From contig JAHEBL010000003.1 in assembly GCA_024642265.1 (NCBI GenBank), positions 1 through 64,000 of the forward strand: a stretch of 64,000 nt of DNA, in the 5' to 3' direction. Position 1 is the first letter of the stretch. Each line of letters opens with the position of its first letter. Positions 1 to 7,902 of the stretch are shown one piece after another. This DNA is from Haliea sp. (GTDB lineage Bacteria; Pseudomonadota; Gammaproteobacteria; Pseudomonadales; Halieaceae). Under the pieces are notes generated by a model. The model had not been told where the DNA came from. It searched no databases and worked only from the letters and a program-made list of their open reading frames with translations. The translations under genes were made by a program, and so were the position numbers.

Positions 1-655
1 CGTGAGCCAGCGCGTCCTGCAGCAGCTGGCGCGCCGCCCCGGGGTCACCGCCGAACCGGGCTTCCTCCGCCAACTCGCAGCAATAATGTGCCAGCCGCAG
101 AGCCGGCTTCTGGCCGCGCTCGGGCAGTCCGCTCCGGGTTCCCCGGTCGCGCCCTGATTTTCGCGGCAGCAGTGTCTTCGCCACATCGATGGCGCGCCGC
201 CAGTCGCGTTCAATTTCGTAGATTTCCAGCAGGTGACTCTGGCCGGCCAGGGAATGCCCCGGAAAATCCCGCACTATTTCAAGCAGCAGCTCTTCAGCCC
301 GATCGAGCAGGCCCGCACTGATATAGTCCCGGGCCAGTTCAAGACTTGCACGAACCGCGTCATCAACCGGCAGACTGGGTCGCGCGAGTACATCCTGGTG
401 AACGCGCACGGCGCCGTCCACCTCGCCGCGCCTGCGCAGCTGAACGCCGAACGCTATACGGGAGTGCGCGCTGCCGCCATCCGCCGCCAGCCCCTCGGCA
501 ATACTGTCCGGAGCGTGACCCTCGCCGGGCGGTGCGCCTCGTCGACCCGAGAAATAGTCACTGACTGCAGCGGCCTGGACAGCACTGCGCCGGCCCAGCG
601 CCCAACCGATGACAATCGCAGCAAATAAGAAGCCAAATATTACAAGGTCATTCAC
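1..655 (-). CDS. lapB: LapB (YciM) LPS assembly/regulation protein, N-terminal part
   Basis: A reading frame from a GTG at 655 stays open to the window edge, giving about 218 codons of the N-terminal part. Residues 3-19 form one hydrophobic helix (VIFGFLFAAIVIGWALG). Behind it is a soluble, helix-rich region with TPR-like pairs such as ARDYISAGLLDRAEELL. This is the layout of LapB, the inner-membrane-anchored adaptor that works with FtsH to set LpxC turnover and hence LPS synthesis. The start overlaps the lapA stop by 8 nt, the usual coupled arrangement. The ATG at 651 is in another frame and meets a stop three codons later, so GTG is the better start. The C-terminal metal-binding domain would lie beyond base 1. 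Confidence 0.85.
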   Translation of the reverse strand, partial: MNDLVIFGFLFAAIVIGWALGRRSAVQAAAVSDYFSGRRGAPPGEGHAPDSIAEGLAADGGSAHSRIAFGVQLRRRGEVDGAVRVHQDVLARPSLPVDDAVRASLELARDYISAGLLDRAEELLLEIVRDFPGHSLAGQSHLLEIYEIERDWRRAIDVAKTLLPRKSGRDRGTRSGLPERGQKPALRLAHYCCELAEEARFGGDPGAARQLLQDALAH

Positions 656-974
656 TGACCGTCAGTTCCGTGCTCCGCGGCCGCATATTCGCGCTGCGCA
701 CCTGCTCCAGCTCCGCCCGGGTGCGCGCCAGCTGCCGCCGGGCAGAGCCCAGGGACGCACGCGCACGCAACAAATACAACCAGGAAATCAGCAGGCCGGC
801 GAGCCCGCCCAGGGCAAACGCCGCCAGGATCCAAAGCGCCAGACTGCGGGGTGGGAATGTAACCACAAGCATATCCAGCGGGACTGCCTGTTTATTCTGG
901 AGCGCAAACAGGACGCCCACGCCGATGCCGGCAAGCAGGATAAGGACAGTAAATATGGTACGCAGCTGTTTCAT
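648..974 (-). CDS. lapA: LapA (YciS) inner-membrane protein
   Basis: A 108-residue protein with two hydrophobic helices, about residues 5-25 and 45-70, and a charged C-terminal helix (RRQLARTRAELEQV). Length, two-helix topology and position directly before lapB match LapA (DUF1049), a partner of LapB in the LPS regulation complex of the inner membrane. It lies 81 bp downstream of ihfB on the same strand and is probably cotranscribed. The stop overlaps the lapB start, which suggests translational coupling. Family assignment is firm; the detailed role is taken from the E. coli homologue. Confidence 0.88.
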   Translation of the reverse strand: MKQLRTIFTVLILLAGIGVGVLFALQNKQAVPLDMLVVTFPPRSLALWILAAFALGGLAGLLISWLYLLRARASLGSARRQLARTRAELEQVRSANMRPRSTELTVSE

Positions 975-1055
975 GGTGTCATCCGCTTCAGATTTGACGA
1001 TGCGAGGGCTGCGGCATGTACCTCACCCGGGCAGCCCCTGTTACAAGCGGCAGGC

Positions 1056-1352
1056 TCACAGCCCCATCTGCAAGCCCAGGTTAACGCGCTCTCGCAGTTC
1101 TTTCCCGGGCTTGAAGTGCGGGACATACTTGCCGGTCAGCTCTACGGAATCGCCGGTCTTGGGGTTGCGGCCGCGACGCGGTTCGCGAAAATGCAGGGAA
1201 AAACTTCCAAATCCCCGGATCTCGATACGCTCGCCCGAGGCAAGCGCCTGGGACATATGCTCGAGTACGGTCTTCACCGCGAGCTCCACGTCCTTGGAGG
1301 ACAACTGTGTCTGCCTGGCCGCGATGGCCTCTATCAACTCACTTTTTGTCAC
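1056..1352 (-). CDS. ihfB: Integration host factor subunit beta
   Basis: A 98-residue HU/IHF-fold protein starting with GTG and preceded by a strong Shine-Dalgarno (AAGGAGG). It carries the family signature [21 protein letters not shown] (beta arms, about residues 47-67), including the Asn-Pro pair that intercalates into DNA. IHF-beta pairs with IHF-alpha to bend DNA at specific sites in promoters, origins and recombination sites. The position rpsA-ihfB-lapA is conserved in gammaproteobacteria and separates this protein from HU. The 637-bp gap to rpsA and the leader inverted repeat at 1365-1418 suggest its own promoter. Confidence 0.95.
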   Translation of the reverse strand: MTKSELIEAIAARQTQLSSKDVELAVKTVLEHMSQALASGERIEIRGFGSFSLHFREPRRGRNPKTGDSVELTGKYVPHFKPGKELRERVNLGLQMGL

Positions 1353-1364
1353 AGAGCCTCCTTA

Positions 1365-1418
1365 CCCAGAGGTTTTATTATCGATCATTGCCGTTGGAAA
1401 GCTATTGTGGCCTCTGGG
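1365..1418 (-). promoter_or_regulatory. ihfB leader inverted repeat and candidate promoter
   Basis: An 8-bp perfect inverted repeat (CCCAGAGG at 1365-1372, CCTCTGGG at 1411-1418) brackets the region just upstream of the ihfB Shine-Dalgarno. On the minus strand a TTGCGA (1427-1432) and a CACAAT (1404-1409) stand 17 bp apart, a plausible but weak sigma-70 pair (4/6 matches each). If this promoter is used, only the promoter-proximal arm overlaps its -10 region, so the repeat could be an operator. Sequence pattern only. Confidence 0.3.
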
Positions 1419-1485
1419 AGTTATTTTCGCAAGTTGTTATTTTTTAACGAAAAAGTGGATTTATGGGGCATATCCTGCGCCGGCA

Positions 1486-1592
1486 CGTGTCCAGACTCTG
1501 TGCCTTCTGAACACGCCGTAAATACGTCCATGTAGGCTCGTGTCGGCCCTCCATGGCCTCCAACGGTACAGAAGGCACAGAGTCTGGACACG
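1486..1592 (-). repeat. Intergenic stem-loop repeat, copy A
   Basis: Two 24-bp arms, CGTGTCCAGACTCTGTGCCT... at 1486-1509 and its exact reverse complement at 1569-1592, enclose a 59-bp loop. The loop holds a 45-bp core (1523-1567) that is the reverse complement of the core of copy B with only two differences. Similarity continues, more weakly, to 1510. The arms have no similarity to the arms of copy B. No ORF, transposase or target duplication is visible. The function is unknown; it could be a MITE-like element, a transcript-stabilising stem or a protein-binding site. Confidence 0.8.
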
Positions 1593-1697
1593 CGCCTGAC
1601 ATCGCGCACAAGAAAATTAAGGAACTGCAAATACTCTAAGGCGCCTGCCAGATCAAAACTCGCTCGAGCTAGCGACACCCACGGCAGAGCAGCGGGT

Positions 1698-1794
1698 GTT
1701 GGGTATGCATGGGCAGGACCGTTGGAGGCCATGGATGGCCGACACGAGCCTACATGGATGTACTTGCAGCGTGTCCTGCGCATGCATACCCAAC
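1698..1794 (+). repeat. Intergenic stem-loop repeat, copy B
   Basis: Arms GTTGGGTATGCATGGGCAGG... (1698-1719) and its reverse complement (1773-1794) are 22 bp with one mismatch. The enclosed core (1719-1763) matches the reverse complement of copy A at 43 of 45 positions. Inside the core are two small palindromes with the same centre, GGCCAT-GG-ATGGCC (1727-1740) and TACAT-GG-ATGTA (1751-1762). The same design with different arm sequence suggests that the folded shape, not the arm sequence, is kept. Confidence 0.8.
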
Positions 1795-1922
1795 GGCCGT
1801 TGCGTTTGGCCAGGAACGAACCAGGCAAAGAGAATCAGGAGAGGGCCGCAGCCATGGAGCGAGGCAATCCCCGCCCTCCACCGCGAATGGAACAGTACGT
1901 TCGACTTTACTATCGGACAGGC

Positions 1923-1949
1923 AAAAAAAAGGCCCGCCGAAGCGAGCCC
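1923..1949 (-). terminator. Rho-independent terminator of rpsA
   Basis: Read on the minus strand: a 7-bp stem GGCTCGC / GCGGGCC (one G-U pair) around a TTCG loop, followed by eight T residues (1930-1923). It lies 41 bp after the rpsA stop codon. The G-U pair becomes a C-A mismatch on the other strand, so it fits minus-strand transcription. This is the clearest terminator in the window. Confidence 0.9.
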
Positions 1950-1989
1950 TTTTGCTGCGGATCCGGGCACAGGGCCCGGAGTGGCAGGT

Positions 1990-3666
1990 TTACTTTTCGG
2001 CCATCTGGGCCTTGATGAGGTCGCCGATAGTACCCGGGGACGCAGATTCAACCTCCTGGTCCTTGAGTGACTTCACAGCTTCCTGCTCATCTTCGTAGTC
2101 CTTGGCCTTGATAGAAAGGCCCAGGCCGCGGTTCTTGCGGTCAACGGAGATGATCTTGGCTTCAACACTGTCGCCAACCTTGAACATGCTGCGGGCGTCT
2201 TCCACCTTGTCGCGGCTGATGTCAGAGGCTTTCAGTACGCCCTCGACTTCTTCCGCCAGCTTGATGATCACGGACTTGGCATCAACCTCGGTGACTTCAC
2301 CGGTCACGATGGAACCGCGATCGTTCTCGGCCACGTAGTTGCCGAAGGGGTCGTCTTCCAGCTGCTTGATACCCAGGGAGATACGCTCACGCTCAGGGTC
2401 GATAGACAGGATGACGGTTTCGATCTCGTCGCCCTTCTTGTAGTTGCGAACCGCCTCTTCACCGGTTTCGTTCCAGCTGATGTCAGACAGGTGCACCAGA
2501 CCGTCGATGTTGCCTTCCAGTCCGATGAAGATACCGAAGTCAGTGATTGACTTGATGTTGCCGGAAATCTTCGCGCCCTTGGCATAACGTGACGCAAAGG
2601 CGTCCCAGGGGTTCTGCTGGCACTGCTTGATACCCAGCGAGATGCGGCGACGCTCCTCGTCGATATCCAGCACCATCACCTCTACCTCGTCGCCCAGCTG
2701 GACGATCTTGGAGGGGTGTACGTTCTTGTTGGTCCAGTCCATTTCAGACACGTGCACCAGGCCTTCAACACCCTCTTCCAGCTCGGCAAAACAGCCGTAG
2801 TCGGTGAGGTTGGTGATACGGGCCTTGACGCGGCTGCCCTCGGGGTAGCGACCGGTAATGGCGACCCAGGGATCCTCGCCCAGTTGCTTCAGGCCGAGCG
2901 ATACGCGGTTGCGCTCGCGGTCGAACTTGAGGATCTTGACGTCGATTTCCTGGCCGACTTCCACGATCTCGGAGGGATGCTTGATACGCTTCCAGGCCAT
3001 GTCGGTAATGTGCAGCAGGCCATCCACGCCGCCCAGGTCCACAAACGCGCCGTAGTCGGTCAGGTTCTTCACCACGCCCTTCACGGACATGCCTTCCTGC
3101 AGCGACTCCAGCAGTGCGTCGCGCTCTACGCTGTTGGCTTCTTCCATCACAGCGCGGCGTGAAACCACCACGTTGTTGCGCTTCTGGTCCAGCTTGATAA
3201 CCTTGAATTCGAGTTCCTTGCCTTCCAGGTGCACGGTCTCGCGCACCGGACGCACGTCCACCAGAGAGCCGGGCAGGAACGCGCGAATAGTGTTGATGTC
3301 GACGGTAAAGCCACCCTTGACCTTGCCGTTGATAACACCCTTGACCATCTCGTCCGCCTCGTGAGCAGCCTCGAGCTCCTTCCACGCCTCGGAACGCTTG
3401 GCCTTCTCGCGGGACAGCTTGGTCTCGCCGAAACCGTCTTCCACGGTTTCCAGCGCCACCTGAACTTCGTCACCGATGCTCAGCGTGCATTCGCCGCTGG
3501 CGTCGACGAACTGGGCACGGGGGATAACACCTTCGGACTTGAGGCCCGCATGGACGGTGACCCACTCGTTGTCGATGTCGATAACTACACCCGTGACGAT
3601 GGCGCCGGGTTGCATATCGACGGTTTTCAGACTCTCTTCAAAAAGTTCGGCGAAAGATTCGCTCAT
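1990..3666 (-). CDS. rpsA: 30S ribosomal protein S1
   Basis: A 558-residue protein made of six S1 (OB-fold) RNA-binding domains, roughly residues 20-86, 104-170, 190-260, 275-345, 362-432 and 449-518. The later repeats carry the typical tails such as [11 protein letters not shown] and [11 protein letters not shown]1 binds the 30S subunit through its first domains and mRNA through the others, and lets structured leaders be translated. Length and domain count match the gammaproteobacterial protein. It follows cmk, as in most proteobacteria, with a 154-bp gap that probably holds the promoter and autoregulatory leader, and ends at a strong terminator. Confidence 0.98.
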   Translation of the reverse strand: MSESFAELFEESLKTVDMQPGAIVTGVVIDIDNEWVTVHAGLKSEGVIPRAQFVDASGECTLSIGDEVQVALETVEDGFGETKLSREKAKRSEAWKELEAAHEADEMVKGVINGKVKGGFTVDINTIRAFLPGSLVDVRPVRETVHLEGKELEFKVIKLDQKRNNVVVSRRAVMEEANSVERDALLESLQEGMSVKGVVKNLTDYGAFVDLGGVDGLLHITDMAWKRIKHPSEIVEVGQEIDVKILKFDRERNRVSLGLKQLGEDPWVAITGRYPEGSRVKARITNLTDYGCFAELEEGVEGLVHVSEMDWTNKNVHPSKIVQLGDEVEVMVLDIDEERRRISLGIKQCQQNPWDAFASRYAKGAKISGNIKSITDFGIFIGLEGNIDGLVHLSDISWNETGEEAVRNYKKGDEIETVILSIDPERERISLGIKQLEDDPFGNYVAENDRGSIVTGEVTEVDAKSVIIKLAEEVEGVLKASDISRDKVEDARSMFKVGDSVEAKIISVDRKNRGLGLSIKAKDYEDEQEAVKSLKDQEVESASPGTIGDLIKAQMAEK

Positions 3667-3820
3667 TGCACATTACCTGTAAAAAATGATCGGTGGTTAC
3701 CCACCTCTAACCGCGCCTCCAGCCGACCCGGGTCATCCACTGTAAACTGCTGCCCCCCACCCTGACTGGATTCAGCGGGAACAACAGGATTTATGCCATT
3801 TTCAGGAATATCGACGCAGA

Positions 3821-4507
3821 TCAGGCCGCGACAAACCCTCTTTCCTTCACCTTTTGCATCACCTGTGCGAACACATCCTCGATGGAAGCGGCGGTGCTGT
3901 CGATGACTATGGCATCTTCCGCAGGTAACAGTGGCGCCACGTCACGACTGCTGTCGCGCTCATCACGTTCCTGTATGTCCTCCAGAAGGCGCGGGAGACT
4001 AACATTTTCTCCCTTTGCGATCAACTGCTTGTAGCGCCGCTCGGCCCTCTCGAGGGCACTGGCGGTGAGGAAGATCTTGAGGGGTGCCGAGGGGAAAACC
4101 ACGGTTCCCATATCGCGGCCATCAGCCACCAGCCCGGGGGCCTGGCAGAACTCCCGCTGGCGCGCCAGCAGTGCCTCGCGCACCGAGGGAATCGCCGCCA
4201 CGGTGGAGGCACCGCGACCGCCCTCCTCCGTGCGGATCTCACGACTCACATCCCGTCCTTTATAGGACACCAGGATCTCGCCGCTGGGCGCGGTGTGAAA
4301 GCTGACCTGCAGGTGGCGTGCGACTTCGGTCACACCGGGGTGGTCGTCCCAGCTGACGCCCTCGACCAGGCAGGCATGGCCGGTCACCCGATACAGGGCC
4401 CCGCTGTCGAGAAAGTGCCAGCCCAGCGTGTCCGCCAGCATGTGGCTGAGGGTGCCCTTGCCGGCGCCACTGGGCCCATCCACTGTGATTACCGGGATAT
4501 CCGCCAT
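3821..4507 (-). CDS. cmk: Cytidylate kinase
   Basis: A 228-residue P-loop kinase that phosphorylates CMP and dCMP with ATP to the diphosphates, in cytosolic nucleotide recycling. The Walker A motif GPSGAGKGT is at residues 11-19, the substrate-region LDSGALYR at 33-40 and the conserved GRDMGTVVFP at 130-139. Length is normal for the family. It starts 3 bp downstream of the aroA stop, so it is the distal gene of the aromatic operon. The order aroA-cmk-rpsA is widely conserved in gammaproteobacteria. Confidence 0.96.
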   Translation of the reverse strand: MADIPVITVDGPSGAGKGTLSHMLADTLGWHFLDSGALYRVTGHACLVEGVSWDDHPGVTEVARHLQVSFHTAPSGEILVSYKGRDVSREIRTEEGGRGASTVAAIPSVREALLARQREFCQAPGLVADGRDMGTVVFPSAPLKIFLTASALERAERRYKQLIAKGENVSLPRLLEDIQERDERDSSRDVAPLLPAEDAIVIDSTAASIEDVFAQVMQKVKERGFVAA

Positions 4508-4510
4508 GAT

Positions 4511-5815
4511 TCAGTCTGTCATCGCCGAGATCTGCAGGCCGAGGCCGCGGGCCAGGGCGTCAAACCCGGGAAAGGAAGTCGCCACGTGGTCGCAATCGAG
4601 AACCCGGATTTCCTCCTCTGCCCGCAGTGCCGCAATGGCAAATGACATGGCGATGCGGTGATCGTGGAAGGTGCGGATCACCCCGCCACCGATGGTGCCG
4701 CCGTCGATAATGATGCCGTCGTCCAGTACCTCGTTGTGGATACCCAGGGTGGTGAGGCCCTCGGCCATCGAGGCAATACGATCGCTCTCCTTGACCCGCA
4801 ACTCGCCGGCACCGCGCAGCACCGTGCGCCCCTGCGCACAGGCGGCGGCGATGAACAGGGCGGGGAATTCGTCTATCGCCAGCGGGACCTGGTCCTGCGG
4901 AATTTCTATGCCCCTGAGAGGCGCATGGCGCACCAGGATGTCAGCCACCGGCTCACCGCCCACCTCGCGCTGGTTGCGCAGGGTGATGTCCGCGCCCATC
5001 AGCTTGAGAATGTTGATGACACCGATGCGAGTCGGGTTGATGCCAACGTGGGTCAGCAACAGATCCGAACCCGGCGCGATGCTGGCGGCTACCAGGAAAA
5101 AGGCCGCCGAGGAGATATCCGCCGGGACATCAATTGCGGCGGCCTGCAGGCTACCGCCCCCCGCCAGCGAGATCACGCCGTCCCTGTTCGTCACGTCGTA
5201 GCCAAAACCACGCAACATCCGCTCGGTGTGATCACGGGTCGGGGCCGGCTCAGTGACCGAGGTGGTCCCGCTGGCGTAGAGCCCGGCCAGTAAAACGCAG
5301 GACTTCACCTGGGCACTGGCCATGGGCAGGTCGTAGCGGATGCCGGTGAGCCGCTTGCCGCCGCTGATATGCAGTGGCGGCCGTCCGCCATCTGCGCCGT
5401 GTATATCCGCGCCCATCAGGGTCAACGGATCGATAACCCTGCCCATGGGTCGACCCCGCAGGGACTCATCGCCGGTCAGGTCACAACTGAACGGCTGCCC
5501 CGCCAGCAGGCCTGCCAGCAGGCGGATACTGGTACCCGAGTTGCCGAGGTCCAGGGGCCGTTCGGGCGCGCGCAGGCCATTGAGTCCCACCCCGTGAATG
5601 GTCACCCGGCCATCCTCCGGGCCCTCGATCTGCACACCCATGTCGCGAAAGGCCGCGACTGTGGCCAGCGCATCCTCGCCCTCGAGGAAACCGCTGACGC
5701 GGGTCACGCCCTCGGCCAGGGCACCCAGCATGATCGAGCGGTGGGAGATGGATTTATCGCCCGGGACGCGCGCTTCCCCCGTGATATCGCCACCTGGCAG
5801 TAACTTGAATTCCAT
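4511..5815 (-). CDS. aroA: 3-phosphoshikimate 1-carboxyvinyltransferase (EPSP synthase), class II type
   Basis: A 434-residue EPSP synthase that joins PEP to shikimate 3-phosphate in the shikimate pathway. Key regions: PGDKSISHR (18-26), GNSGTSIR (91-98), catalytic Asp315 in PLAIDEFP and KESDR (342-346). It carries the four motifs used to define class II enzymes: GDKS (19-22), SAQVK (167-171), RDHTE (194-198) and NPTR (260-263). I start it at the ATG at 5815 (MEFKLLPGG), the usual N-terminus. The frame is open a further 40 codons upstream, behind the end of tyrA, but that stretch looks like read-through of tyrA DNA. In Pseudomonas these two genes are fused; here they are separate, 25 bp apart. 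Confidence 0.96.
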   Translation of the reverse strand: MEFKLLPGGDITGEARVPGDKSISHRSIMLGALAEGVTRVSGFLEGEDALATVAAFRDMGVQIEGPEDGRVTIHGVGLNGLRAPERPLDLGNSGTSIRLLAGLLAGQPFSCDLTGDESLRGRPMGRVIDPLTLMGADIHGADGGRPPLHISGGKRLTGIRYDLPMASAQVKSCVLLAGLYASGTTSVTEPAPTRDHTERMLRGFGYDVTNRDGVISLAGGGSLQAAAIDVPADISSAAFFLVAASIAPGSDLLLTHVGINPTRIGVINILKLMGADITLRNQREVGGEPVADILVRHAPLRGIEIPQDQVPLAIDEFPALFIAAACAQGRTVLRGAGELRVKESDRIASMAEGLTTLGIHNEVLDDGIIIDGGTIGGGVIRTFHDHRIAMSFAIAALRAEEEIRVLDCDHVATSFPGFDALARGLGLQISAMTD

Positions 5816-5840
5816 AGGCTTTCTCTTGGGCTCAGGGCTC

Positions 5841-6767
5841 TCAGGATTTGGACTGGTTGCGCCCGGCAAGAATGGCGGCAAACTCATCCCGGGCCCGCTT
5901 GGCGCGCGTGAACGTGCTGAACAACTGTTCCCCATCCTCTACCTGCACTGCCTGGCGCAGCTGCGCCAGGTGCTCGCTGAACAGGTCGATAGACTCCAGC
6001 AGGGCGGGCTTGTTGGCGATGGCGATGTCCCGCCACATGGCCGGGTCGCTGGAGGCTATGCGGGTAAAATCCCGAAAGCCCCCCGCGGCGAAGCGGAATA
6101 TGTCCTGGCTGGCGGGGGCTTGCGCCAACGCATCGACCAGCGTGTAGGCCAGTACGTGCGGCAGGTGGCTGGTGGCCGCCAGCACGGCATCGTGCTCCGC
6201 CACTGCCATATCGACCACCTCAGCCCCCGTACTCGCCCACATGGCGCGAATCAGTTCAACCGCCGCCGGGTCATTGCCCTCTACCGGGGTGAGGATTACC
6301 CGATGGTTGATGAACAGTTCGGCATTCGAGGCATCGACACCGCTGCGCTCGGAACCGGCAATGGGATGCGCCAGCACCAGCTGCGGCGGCATGGCACCCA
6401 GTGCACCGATAGCCGCGTCCCGCAGGTTACCCTTGACGCTGGCCACATCGGTGATCACCGGGCCGCGGTCACCGCGCGGCAGCCGCGGCAGAATCTGCCT
6501 CAGCATATCCGCGGCAATCAGCGTCGGCGTGCACACCACCAGGATGTCCGCCTGCTCGATAGCCGCGTCCAGATCCAGGGTGAAATCGTCTATCACCCCC
6601 AGTTCCACCCCGCGACGCAGGGACGGCTCGCGGTGGCCCCAGCCGACGAAGCGCTTGCTGAAGCCGCTGTCGCGCAGCGCCCTTGCCAGTGAGCCGCCAA
6701 TCAGGCCCAGGCCGAGAATGACGACCGTGTCCGCGGGGTATTTGCCCGCGCTGGTATAATTCGCCAC
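5841..6767 (-). CDS. tyrA: Prephenate (cyclohexadienyl) dehydrogenase
   Basis: A 308-residue NAD(P)-dependent dehydrogenase of tyrosine synthesis. It has an N-terminal Rossmann motif GLGLIGGS (19-26) and the prephenate-binding stretch AHPIAGSERSG (133-143), followed by the all-helical dimerisation domain. It starts with GTG whose first base is the last base of the pheA stop codon, so the two are tightly coupled. There is no chorismate mutase domain, unlike enteric TyrA; that activity lies in PheA. Whether it uses prephenate, arogenate or both cannot be told from sequence. Confidence 0.94.
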   Translation of the reverse strand: MANYTSAGKYPADTVVILGLGLIGGSLARALRDSGFSKRFVGWGHREPSLRRGVELGVIDDFTLDLDAAIEQADILVVCTPTLIAADMLRQILPRLPRGDRGPVITDVASVKGNLRDAAIGALGAMPPQLVLAHPIAGSERSGVDASNAELFINHRVILTPVEGNDPAAVELIRAMWASTGAEVVDMAVAEHDAVLAATSHLPHVLAYTLVDALAQAPASQDIFRFAAGGFRDFTRIASSDPAMWRDIAIANKPALLESIDLFSEHLAQLRQAVQVEDGEQLFSTFTRAKRARDEFAAILAGRNQSKS

Positions 6768-7885
6768 TAGAGCACAGCCCGGGGATAGGATCCCAGCGGT
6801 TTCAACAGGATGGATTGCTCTTCCAGCTCGGTGACGATGGCGGCAATGCCGGGGTCCTGCAAATGCCCTTCAAATTCTATAAAGAAGACATAGGCCCACT
6901 TCTCGGTGCGCGAGGGCCGGGTATCAATACGGGTCAGGCTCACGCCGGCCCGGCGGAAAGGATCCAGCAGGGAAAACAGGGCACCGGGCTTGTTGCGGCT
7001 CGATACGATGATGGAGGTCTTGTCCCTGCCACTGGGCGGCACCTCCTCCCTGCCGATCACCAGGAATCGGGTGGTGTTATCGGGGTAATCCTCGATGTGC
7101 TGGGCGAGCGGCTGCAGTCCGTAGAGTTCCGCTGCCATATCCCCGGCCACCGCCGCCACACCGGGTGTCGCCGCCGCCATTTTGGCCGCCTCGCCGTTGC
7201 TGCTGACGGCCTGGCGCTCGACCTTGGGCCAGTGGCGGTCGAGCCAGTTACGACACTGTGCGAGCGCCTGCTGGTGGGCGCAGATGCGCACCACATCCTG
7301 TTCGCGGGTGCCCGGCGCCACCAGCAGGTGATGGCAGATGCGCATCTCGACCTCGCCGGAGATTTTCAGCGGCGAGTCCATGAAATTGTCCAGCGTGTGG
7401 CTGACCATGCCCTCGGTGGAATTCTCCACGGGCACCACACCGTAATTGCACTCCCCCGACTCTACCTGGGAGAACACGGTGTCGATAGTAGTCTGCGGCA
7501 CGCAGATCGCGGCATGGCCGAAGTGCTTGATGGACGCCGCCTGGGTGAAGGTACCCTCCGGCCCCAGGTAGGCCACCTGCAGGGGGCGCTCCAGCGCCAG
7601 GCAGGCCGACATGATTTCACGGAATACATGGGCAACGCTGTCCCCGGCCAGGGGGCCCGCGTCGCGCTCGATGATCCGCCGCAACACCTGCGCCTCCCGC
7701 TCCGGTCGGTAGAAAACAGCTTCTTTTTCAGCTTCCCCGCGGGACCGCGCCGCCTCGGCGTCCTCGAGCTTGATCGCGGCCACCCGCTGGGCACACTGCG
7801 CCCGGCGACTGATAAGCGCCTGGATTTCCTGGTCGATGGCGTCAATGTCAGCCCTGACCTGTTCGAGATTCCTGGTATCCGCCAT
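6767..7885 (-). CDS. pheA: P-protein: chorismate mutase / prephenate dehydratase
   Basis: A 372-residue bifunctional enzyme of phenylalanine synthesis. Residues 1-95 are an AroQ-type helical chorismate mutase, followed by the dehydratase domain beginning near YLGPEGTFTQAA (106-117). A C-terminal ACT domain (about 285-360, with NKPGALFSLLDPFR and LTRIDTRPSR) senses phenylalanine in known family members. I prefer the ATG at 7885 over a TTG three codons upstream. It follows serC by 17 bp. The hisC gene found after pheA in Pseudomonas is absent; pheA runs directly into tyrA. Confidence 0.96.
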   Translation of the reverse strand: MADTRNLEQVRADIDAIDQEIQALISRRAQCAQRVAAIKLEDAEAARSRGEAEKEAVFYRPEREAQVLRRIIERDAGPLAGDSVAHVFREIMSACLALERPLQVAYLGPEGTFTQAASIKHFGHAAICVPQTTIDTVFSQVESGECNYGVVPVENSTEGMVSHTLDNFMDSPLKISGEVEMRICHHLLVAPGTREQDVVRICAHQQALAQCRNWLDRHWPKVERQAVSSNGEAAKMAAATPGVAAVAGDMAAELYGLQPLAQHIEDYPDNTTRFLVIGREEVPPSGRDKTSIIVSSRNKPGALFSLLDPFRRAGVSLTRIDTRPSRTEKWAYVFFIEFEGHLQDPGIAAIVTELEEQSILLKPLGSYPRAVL

Positions 7886-7902
7886 CGCCGCCAACCGCCC
7901 GG

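Larger units (their letters stand above)
1353..1989. other. Intergenic region between ihfB and rpsA
   Basis: A 637-bp gap without a convincing gene. It holds, in order, the ihfB leader, repeat copy A (1486-1592), a 105-bp spacer with nothing recognisable, repeat copy B (1698-1794), a further stretch without clear signal, and the rpsA terminator (1923-1949). Several short open frames here read through the repeats in either direction. They have no start signal or recognisable protein and I treat them as spurious. Confidence 0.7.

Noticed and set aside
609-1535. Long plus-strand frames (308 and 283 codons) over lapA and ihfB
   Set aside because: Antisense shadows of two recognisable genes; the protein sequences are Arg/Pro-rich and match nothing.
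1698-1794. Integron attC-like ends: GTTGGGT at the left and ACCCAAC at the right of repeat copy B
   Set aside because: They match the GTTRRRY / RYYYAAC consensus but in the wrong order for an attC site, copy A lacks them, and no integrase or cassette is present.
1421-2098. Several open frames of 97-135 codons on both strands between ihfB and rpsA
   Set aside because: They run through the inverted repeats and the rpsA terminator, lack start signals, and their shared peptides simply reflect the repeated core.
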